A stretch of 64,000 nucleotides of DNA. Source: Mycobacterium sp. E787 (GTDB taxonomy: Bacteria; Actinomycetota; Actinomycetes; Mycobacteriales; Mycobacteriaceae). The translations under genes were made by a program, and so were the position numbers. The DNA is taken from the NCBI RefSeq assembly GCF_001668725.1, contig NZ_LZKL01000055.1:62001-126000 (forward strand). The letters are read 5' to 3'. Shown piece by piece: positions 58,352-64,000 of the stretch; position 1 is the stretch's first letter; each line of letters begins with the position of its first letter. Below the pieces are notes generated by a model. The model did not search any database. It saw only the letters and a list, made by a program, of their open reading frames with translations, and had not been told where the DNA came from.

Positions 58352-58979
58352 GGACATCCCCACGCCCCTCGACGGCGTGACCCGCATCGAGACCAGCCCG
58401 CGGGAGCAGGCCACCCCGATCATCATGGACATGATGCGGTCGGTGTACCCGCACGACCAGGTCTTCGGGGACTACTGCACCGTCAACGCCTACGTCGAGT
58501 GTCCGCCCGACGACCTGTACGGGTACATGGCCGACACCCGCAGCCTCGAGGAGTGGACGTACAGCCTGCGCGGGTTCACCCCCACCGGCGAGCCCGGCCT
58601 GTGGGTGGCCCACGACCGGCTCGGCTCGGAGACCGAGATCTATACCCGGACCGTCGCCAACGAACGTTCCCGCACGGTCGACTACCACTGCGCGTGGGAT
58701 CAGGGCGAGCACCTGTGGATGGTCTACCTGATGCGCGTCGTCGACGCGCAAGTGGTCATCGACAGGCCGGGTTCCGTTGTGCTGTGGACGAACTGCCATC
58801 ACCCGTTCTACGACCGCAACCCTTATCCGCACACCGCCCCGCCGCAGCGCCCGGTGTGGGTCGGCGACTTCTGGGACATGTTCGGCGCCGGCCACCTGCT
58901 GGAGCTGAAGAACCTCAAGGCCATCGCCGAGTACCGCCACCGCAACGGTCTGCCGGTGACCCCGAAATGGATGGGGTGA
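58332..58979 (+). CDS. SRPBCC-like protein of the inserted operon
   Basis: 215 residues. The core (about residues 45-165) reads like an SRPBCC/START-like ligand-binding fold: VNAYVECPPDDLYGYMADTR, then SLEEWTYSLRGFTPTGEPGL and TEIYTRTVANERSRTVDYHC. Such proteins act as polyketide cyclases, aromatases or lipid binders. The family assignment is only moderate. GMVYLMRVV is followed by an HHPFYDRNPYPHTAPP segment rich in His and Pro. The ATG overlaps the ThDP gene by 20 bases, and the KAS III gene begins 3 bases after its stop. Confidence 0.7.
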   Translation: MSLPALEDIPTPLDGVTRIETSPREQATPIIMDMMRSVYPHDQVFGDYCTVNAYVECPPDDLYGYMADTRSLEEWTYSLRGFTPTGEPGLWVAHDRLGSETEIYTRTVANERSRTVDYHCAWDQGEHLWMVYLMRVVDAQVVIDRPGSVVLWTNCHHPFYDRNPYPHTAPPQRPVWVGDFWDMFGAGHLLELKNLKAIAEYRHRNGLPVTPKWMG

Positions 58980-58982
58980 ACC

Positions 58983-60002
58983 ATGAACCAGCCGAGCGTC
59001 AGCCTGATCGACGTCTCCACCTATCTGCCCGGCGACCCGATCGGCGCCGACTACTACGCGCGATTCGCCGAATCCGACGACCTGCGTGACAATCTCATGT
59101 TCCGCGCGCCGGCGTTCCGCCATCACGTCGCGCCGGAGGAGAGCTCGATCGACATGATCGAACGCGCGGCGCAGGGCCTGATCGAGCGGCACGGCCACGA
59201 CGTCGTCGAGGGCGCCGACGTGCTGATCACCCACACCCAGGTGCCGGACATGGCGTTCTATGGGCAGGGGGGCGGCATCGCGCACCGGCTGGGCATGCGG
59301 CCGTCGTGGGTGCTCGACCTGAACAACGGGGGGTGCGCGGCGTTCGTGTTGGCGCTCAACGTGGCCCGCAAGCTGCTGTCGTCGGGGGAGGGGCACAGCG
59401 CGCTGATCGCCGTCGCGCAAAACGCCGCCGGGCAGTTCTTCGACCAGCCCACGATCCGCCGCAAGGCACAGTCGGCGGTGCCCGGCGACGGGGCCGCGGT
59501 CGGTCTGGTGACGCTGTCGGACCGATCGCCCATCCTCGGCGTCGAATGCCGCACCTACGGCGAGTACGCCGGCGAGATGACGCTGTCCTACGACCCGCCG
59601 CGCAAGTGGTGGCAGGCCGGGCCGGGCGAGGGCAGCATCGGCTTCACCGAGAGCAAGATCACCAAGGTGCTGGCCCGTGGCAACCGCCAGGTGCCCGAGG
59701 TGGCGCTGGCGGTCTGTGACCGGATCGGCTTGTCGTCCAAGGACATCGACGTTCTCGTCACCAACCAGCCCAACCGGGTGTTTCTGCGCAACTGGCGCGA
59801 CGCGCTCGAGCTGCCCCCCGAACGCCACCGGGACACCTTCGACAAGTGCGGCAACCTGTTCGGCGCCGGGATCCCGGTCAACCTCGATCACGCGATCTCC
59901 GACGGTCAGGCGAAGCCCGGCGATCTGGTCATGATGGCGGCCTTCGCCCACGCCGGGGACTTCGCGGGCGCCGCGGCGGTGCGCTGGGGCGGGCGCGGCT
60001 GA
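58983..60002 (+). CDS. KAS III-like (FabH family) synthase lacking the usual catalytic His
   Basis: A 339-residue thiolase-fold protein of the 3-oxoacyl-ACP synthase III type. The nucleophile is C118 in DLNNGGCAAFVLALNV. The family HQAN motif is changed to NQPN, so Asn261 occupies the place of the His; Asn291 of the CGNLFGAGIPV (GN-ASIP-type) motif is kept. That gives a Cys-Asn-Asn set instead of Cys-His-Asn. Loss of the His is known in KAS III relatives that transfer acyl groups or condense without decarboxylation. It overlaps the aminotransferase gene by one base (TGATG). Confidence 0.8.
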   Translation: MNQPSVSLIDVSTYLPGDPIGADYYARFAESDDLRDNLMFRAPAFRHHVAPEESSIDMIERAAQGLIERHGHDVVEGADVLITHTQVPDMAFYGQGGGIAHRLGMRPSWVLDLNNGGCAAFVLALNVARKLLSSGEGHSALIAVAQNAAGQFFDQPTIRRKAQSAVPGDGAAVGLVTLSDRSPILGVECRTYGEYAGEMTLSYDPPRKWWQAGPGEGSIGFTESKITKVLARGNRQVPEVALAVCDRIGLSSKDIDVLVTNQPNRVFLRNWRDALELPPERHRDTFDKCGNLFGAGIPVNLDHAISDGQAKPGDLVMMAAFAHAGDFAGAAAVRWGGRG

Positions 60003-61054
60003 TGCAACCCGTGCGCGGCCCCTTCGCCGACGAGCTCGACGACGCCTTTCCCACCGCGATCGACCCGCTTGCGTTGTCGCTCAACGAGAATCCGTTCCCG
60101 CCGCTGCCGGCGGTGCGGTCGGCGCTGATCCGCTCCATCTACGCGGTCAACCGGTATCCGGAGTTCCTTCCGGAGCGGCTGCGCGGCGTGATCGCCGGCC
60201 ACGCCGGCGTGCCCGCCGGGCAGGTGGTGCTCGGCGCCGGCGCCACGGGCGTGGCGTTGCAGGCCCTGCAGGCGCTGGCCACGCCGGGTGACGCGGTCGC
60301 GATGGCTTCGCCGACATTCGACGGCTATCCGATCATCGCGCGGATGGCGCGGCTGAATTCGCTGACCGTGCCGCTCGATACGCACGGCCACAACGACCTC
60401 GACGGGCTCGCCGACGCCGCGGCCACCGCCCGGGTGGTGGTGGTGTGTCGCCCGCACAACCCGACCGGTGTGCTGGACCCCGCGGCCCGGGTGGTGCGGT
60501 TCCTGCGCCGGGTGCCGCGCGACACCGTCGTGCTGCTCGACGAGGCCTACATCGAATTCGTCGCGCCCGAGCACCGCATCGACGTCCCCGAGCTGCTCGC
60601 GAGGTTTCCCAATGTCGTGGTGTTGCGCACCTTCTCCAAGGCGTACGGGCTGGCCGGGCTGCGCATCGGCTACGGGCTGGCGTCCCCCGAACTGGCCGGT
60701 GCCCTGTGGTCCCAGCAGCTGCCGTTCGGGATCGCGCTCACCGGCCTGCTCGCGGTCGCCGCCTCGTACGCGGCCGAAGAGCAACTGCTGCAACGGATTC
60801 GGGCGATCAACGCCGAGCGTCGCTATCTGCGGATGCGGCTGAGCGCGTTGGGCATCTACACCACCGACGCCCACGCGAACTTCGTGTACCTGCCTTCGAG
60901 GGGTGGGCCGTGGCACGAAGTTTTCGCGGGCAGCGGCCTGCAGGTCCGTCACTACGCCGACGGCGGCGCGCGGATCACCGTGGGTAACCGCGCGTCGACG
61001 CTGGCGGTGGTCTCGGCGGTCGGAAAGGCCACGGTTGCGCCGCAGATGCGGTAA
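60002..61054 (+). CDS. HisC-like PLP-dependent aminotransferase
   Basis: A 350-residue fold-type I aminotransferase of the histidinol-phosphate type. LSLNENPFPPLPAVRSALIR is the substrate entry, VVLGAGATGVALQALQAL binds phosphate, VVVCRPHNPTGVLDPAARVV and VVLLDEAYIEFVAPE hold the ring, and K213 in RTFSKAYGLAGLRIGYGLA is the Schiff-base lysine. A separate true hisC is expected elsewhere, so this copy probably serves the operon product, for example amination of a ketone made by the upstream enzymes. It is the last gene of the operon; the MarR gene starts 8 bases on. Confidence 0.85.
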   Translation: MQPVRGPFADELDDAFPTAIDPLALSLNENPFPPLPAVRSALIRSIYAVNRYPEFLPERLRGVIAGHAGVPAGQVVLGAGATGVALQALQALATPGDAVAMASPTFDGYPIIARMARLNSLTVPLDTHGHNDLDGLADAAATARVVVVCRPHNPTGVLDPAARVVRFLRRVPRDTVVLLDEAYIEFVAPEHRIDVPELLARFPNVVVLRTFSKAYGLAGLRIGYGLASPELAGALWSQQLPFGIALTGLLAVAASYAAEEQLLQRIRAINAERRYLRMRLSALGIYTTDAHANFVYLPSRGGPWHEVFAGSGLQVRHYADGGARITVGNRASTLAVVSAVGKATVAPQMR

Positions 61055-61062
61055 GAAGGGGC

Positions 61063-61572
61063 GTGGCCCCATCAAGCTCCAAGCGCGATCCGATCGCCGC
61101 GGCGAGGGCCAACTGGGAGCGCGCCGGGTGGGGCGACGTGTCGCAGGGCATGGTCGCGGTCACGTCGGTGATGCGCGCGCACCAAATCCTGCTGGCCCGG
61201 GTCGAGAACGCGCTGCGGCCCTACGACTTGAGCTTCTCCCGGTTCGAGTTGCTGCGGCTGCTGGCCTTCAGCCGGACCGGGGCGCTGCCGATCACCAAGG
61301 CGTCCGACCGGCTGCAGGTGCACGTGACCAGCGTGACCCACGCCATCCGCCGGCTGGAGGCCGACGGGCTCGTCCAGCGGGTGCCGCACCCCACCGACGG
61401 GCGCACCACGCTGGTGCAGATCACCGAGCTCGGGCGCTCCACCGTCGAGGACGCCACCGTCACGCTGAACGAGCAGGTGTTCGCGGACATCGGAATCCGG
61501 CCCGCCGAGGCCGAAGCGCTGGTGTCGTCCATCGACACGCTGCGGCGCAACGCGGGTGACTTCTCAGACTGA
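61063..61572 (+). CDS. MarR-family regulator
   Basis: A 169-residue winged-helix protein, matching Rv0737. DNA-binding part: ARVENALRPYDLSFSRFELL, LPITKASDRLQVHVTSVTHA, IRRLEADGLVQRVPHPTDGR. GTG 61063 is the start. It is 8 bases after the aminotransferase gene, so it may be read with the inserted operon and regulate it; in M. tuberculosis, where the operon is absent from memory, it directly follows rslA. The ligand is unknown. Confidence 0.85.
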   Translation: MAPSSSKRDPIAAARANWERAGWGDVSQGMVAVTSVMRAHQILLARVENALRPYDLSFSRFELLRLLAFSRTGALPITKASDRLQVHVTSVTHAIRRLEADGLVQRVPHPTDGRTTLVQITELGRSTVEDATVTLNEQVFADIGIRPAEAEALVSSIDTLRRNAGDFSD

Positions 61573-61592
61573 CACGAGAGAAAGGCAGGACA

Positions 61593-62141
61593 GTGGACCC
61601 ATTAGTTGCGCATCAGCGCGCCCAGGAGGCGTTCGCCGGTGTCCTCGCCCGCGTCGACCCCGACGAGTTCGGCGCCCCGACGCCCTGTTCGGAGTGGACG
61701 ATCGGGGACCTGATCGACCACGTCATCGGCGGCAACGAGCGCGTCGGGCTGTGGGCGGCCAACCCCACGGAGCCGCCGGCCCGGCCCGGGGACGCCGTCG
61801 CGGCCCACCGGGCCTCCGCCCTGGCCGCCCAGGACGTCTTCGCCGGACCGGACGGAATGACCGGCATGTACAAACTGCCGTTCGGGGAAGTCCCGGGGCA
61901 GGTCTTCGTCGGGATGCGCACCTCCGACGTGCTGACCCACGCGTGGGATCTCGCCTTCGCCACCAATCAGTCCACCGATCTCGACCCGGAGCTGGCGGCC
62001 GAACAGCTGGCCGCCGTGCGCGTGTACGTCAGGCCCGAGTTCCGCGGCCCGGGCCGGCCATTCGGCCACGAGCAGTCGTGCTCGGCCGAGCGCGTACCCG
62101 CCGATCAGCTGGCGGCGTTCCTCGGCCGGAAGGTGCAGTGA
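61593..62141 (+). CDS. TIGR03086-family DinB-like protein
   Basis: 182 residues, matching Rv0738. The metal-type bundle is seen: PTPCSEWTIGDLIDHVIGGN (His in helix 2), SDVLTHAWDLAFATN (second His region) and the C-terminal RFRGPGRPFGHEQSC-like end. The family has mycothiol-dependent and maleylpyruvate isomerase-type relatives. GTG 61593 is the start, 20 bases after the MarR gene. The function is unknown. Confidence 0.8.
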   Translation: MDPLVAHQRAQEAFAGVLARVDPDEFGAPTPCSEWTIGDLIDHVIGGNERVGLWAANPTEPPARPGDAVAAHRASALAAQDVFAGPDGMTGMYKLPFGEVPGQVFVGMRTSDVLTHAWDLAFATNQSTDLDPELAAEQLAAVRVYVRPEFRGPGRPFGHEQSCSAERVPADQLAAFLGRKVQ

Positions 62142-62151
62142 CGCAAAGGCT

Positions 62152-63036
62152 TCAGCCGTCGCGGAGCGCCTCGATCACCGCGCTGAAGTCCTTGTCCGCG
62201 TGATCTGCGGCAAACTTGGCGTAGATCTCCGCGGCGTGGGTGCCCAGCGGCGCCGCCGAACCGGTTGACGTCACCGCGTCCATCGCCAGGCCGAGATCCT
62301 TGTTCATCAGCGCGGTCGCGAAACCGGGCTTGAAGTCGTTGTTGGCCGGCGACGTGGGCACCGGCCCCGGCACCGGGCAGTTGGTGTGCACGGCCCAGCA
62401 GTTCCCGGTGGCGCCGGTGATGACGTCGAACAGGGACTGCGCCGAAAGCCCGAGCTTCTCGGCGAGCACGAACGCCTCGCCGATCACGATCTGCTGCACC
62501 GCCAGCACCATGTTGTTGCACACCTTGGCCGCCTGGCCCGCTCCGGCGGCGCCGCAGTGAATGACCTTGCCCGCCATGGGCTCCAGCACCGGCCGGGCCC
62601 GGTCCAGCGCGGCGTCGTCGCCGCCCACCATGAACGCGAGCGTCCCCGCGACGGCGCCCTTCACCCCGCCCGAAACCGGGGCGTCCAGCTGGGCCATCCC
62701 ACGGGATTCCGCGAGCGCGTGCACCTCGCGGGCGTCGTTGACGGAGATCGTGGAGCTGTCGATGAACAGCGCACCGGGGCGCGCCGACGGAAGCACCTCG
62801 GCGTAGCAGCGTTTGACCAGCTCGCCGTTCGGCAGCATGGTCATGACCACGTCCGCGTCGGCCACCGCGGCGGTGGCGCTGTCGAAACCGGTGACACCGT
62901 TGGCGGTCGCGGCGGACAGCGCCGCGGGCACGGGATCGAATCCGCGGACCGCATGGTTGGCGGCAACGAGATTCGCCGCCATGGGCGCGCCCATGTTGCC
63001 CAGGCCCAGGAACGCCACCGTCAAGTGCTCAGTCAT
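62152..63036 (-). CDS. mmsB: 3-hydroxyisobutyrate dehydrogenase
   Basis: 294 residues, matching Rv0751c. NAD motif VAFLGLGNMGAPMAANL, substrate motif LDAPVSGGVKGAVAGTLAF, and the catalytic Lys in GAGQAAKVCNNMVLAV. It oxidises 3-hydroxyisobutyrate to methylmalonate semialdehyde in valine breakdown. It lies 12 bases after the fadE9 stop on the minus strand and is cotranscribed with it. Confidence 0.93.
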   Translation of the reverse strand: MTEHLTVAFLGLGNMGAPMAANLVAANHAVRGFDPVPAALSAATANGVTGFDSATAAVADADVVMTMLPNGELVKRCYAEVLPSARPGALFIDSSTISVNDAREVHALAESRGMAQLDAPVSGGVKGAVAGTLAFMVGGDDAALDRARPVLEPMAGKVIHCGAAGAGQAAKVCNNMVLAVQQIVIGEAFVLAEKLGLSAQSLFDVITGATGNCWAVHTNCPVPGPVPTSPANNDFKPGFATALMNKDLGLAMDAVTSTGSAAPLGTHAAEIYAKFAADHADKDFSAVIEALRDG

Positions 63037-63048
63037 CTCCGGACCCTT

Positions 63049-64000
63049 CTAGGCGGTGGCTTGAGCGGCCCGGCATCGTGCTGCCTCGGCCCGGCCGATG
63101 ACCACCCGCATGATCTCATTGGTACCTTCCAGGATTCGGTGCACACGCAGGTCGCGGACGATCTTCTCCAGACCATACTCGCGCAGATAGCCATAGCCGC
63201 CGTGCAGCTGCAGCGCCTTGTCGGCGACCTCGAAGCAGGTGTCGGTGACGTAGCGCTTGGCCATCGCGCACAGCTCGACCTTGTCCGGGTCGTCGGTGTC
63301 CAGCGCGTTCGCGGCCCGCCACAACATCATTCGCGAGGTCTCGAGGCCGGTCGCCATGTCGGCCAGGGCGAACCGGATGGTCGGCTCGTCGAGCAGGGGG
63401 GAGCCGAACGCCCGCCGCTCGCGCACGTAGGCACCCGCCTTGTCGAAGGCGGACTGCGCGCCACCCAGGGAGCACGCGGCGATGTTGAGCCGACCGCCGT
63501 TGAGGCCGTTCATCGCGATGCCGAAGCCGGTGCCCTCCCCGTCGGCGCCGCCGAGCATCGCGTCGGCGGGCACCCGCACGCCGTCGAAGACCACCTGGGC
63601 GGTGGGTTGGGCGTGCCAGCCCATCTTCTCCTCGTGCGCGCCGAAACTCAGCCCCTGGGTGCCCTTTTCGACGACGAACGCGGAGATGCCGCGCGGACCA
63701 TCGCCGCCGGTCCTGGCCATCACCACGTAGACGTCCGAGGCCCCGGCGCCGGAGATGAACTGCTTGACGCCGTCGAGCACGTAGTCGCCACCCTGCTTGA
63801 CGGCGCGGGTGCTCAGCGCGCTGGCGTCCGACCCGGCGCCCGGCTCGGTGAGGCAGTAGCTGGCGATGACGTCCATCGCGGCCAGCCGCGGCACCCAGAA
63901 CTTGCGCTGTTCGGCGGTGCCGTAGCTGTCGATCATCCATGTGCACATGTTGTGGATGGATAAGAATGCCGCGATAGTCGGGCAGGCGATGGCCAGCTGC
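63049..64000 (-). CDS. fadE9: Isobutyryl-CoA-type acyl-CoA dehydrogenase, N-terminus beyond window
   Basis: The frame is open to the window edge (QLAIACPTIAAFLSIHNMCT before the first internal Met), so about 317 C-terminal residues are seen and the start lies outside. Flavin/substrate motifs are YCLTEPGAGSDASALST, PRGISAFVVEKGTQGLSFG and the C-terminal ILEGTNEIMRVVIGR. It matches Rv0752c and acts on a branched acyl-CoA in valine or related breakdown, upstream of mmsB. Confidence 0.9.
   Translation of the reverse strand, partial: QLAIACPTIAAFLSIHNMCTWMIDSYGTAEQRKFWVPRLAAMDVIASYCLTEPGAGSDASALSTRAVKQGGDYVLDGVKQFISGAGASDVYVVMARTGGDGPRGISAFVVEKGTQGLSFGAHEEKMGWHAQPTAQVVFDGVRVPADAMLGGADGEGTGFGIAMNGLNGGRLNIAACSLGGAQSAFDKAGAYVRERRAFGSPLLDEPTIRFALADMATGLETSRMMLWRAANALDTDDPDKVELCAMAKRYVTDTCFEVADKALQLHGGYGYLREYGLEKIVRDLRVHRILEGTNEIMRVVIGRAEAARCRAAQATA

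Overview
The window is high-GC actinobacterial chromosome from a slow-growing Mycobacterium, probably close to the M. avium complex. The evidence is a complete mycofactocin cluster, a PE-family protein, the SigL/RslA pair, and a gene order that follows M. tuberculosis from about Rv0687 to Rv0752c (recalled from memory, not searched). Several insertions interrupt that backbone. I saw no tRNA, rRNA, CRISPR array or insertion sequence.

Layout. 1-519 is the end of a SHOCT-domain protein. 570-3571 holds a mycofactocin-type SDR, a ferredoxin reductase and a 2-hydroxyacid dehydrogenase. 3568-5369 (minus) is an ECF sigma factor with a glyoxalase-fold partner. 5422-7067 (minus) is a DUF2332 gene and the MftR regulator. 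7155-13659 is mftABCDEFG. 13678-17029 holds a PE protein and a divergent MFS exporter/TetR pair that shares a twin operator.

Ribosomal supercluster. 17379-22884 is the S10 operon (rpsJ to rpsQ), closed by a strong terminator. 23001-30992 is a sulfatase module: atsA, its formylglycine-generating enzyme, three DUF4436 membrane paralogues and an inverted pstS. A DinB-like gene follows. 31744-35920 is the spc operon from rplN to rplO. The S10 and spc promoters share the same 10-base block at the same distance from the -10 box.

35921-54364 holds an F420-type luciferase-like enzyme, sppA, three tandem SAM methyltransferases, an SDR/alcohol dehydrogenase pair, a decayed SDR pseudogene, a methyltransferase/AraC pair, and a sugar-acid catabolic block (serA2, fucA, a metallo-beta-lactamase-fold gene and a DapB-like dehydrogenase, divergent from xylB). 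It continues with an acetyltransferase, a fourth methyltransferase, secY and adk. 54367-56575 is mapA, sigL (with a SigL-like promoter) and rslA.

56633-61054 is an inserted four-gene operon: a ThDP-dependent enzyme, an SRPBCC-like protein, a KAS III-like synthase lacking the usual catalytic His, and a PLP aminotransferase. It looks like a small biosynthetic pathway that I do not recognise, and it is the best candidate here for an undescribed system. The window closes with MarR, a TIGR03086 protein, mmsB and the C-terminal part of fadE9 (valine catabolism).
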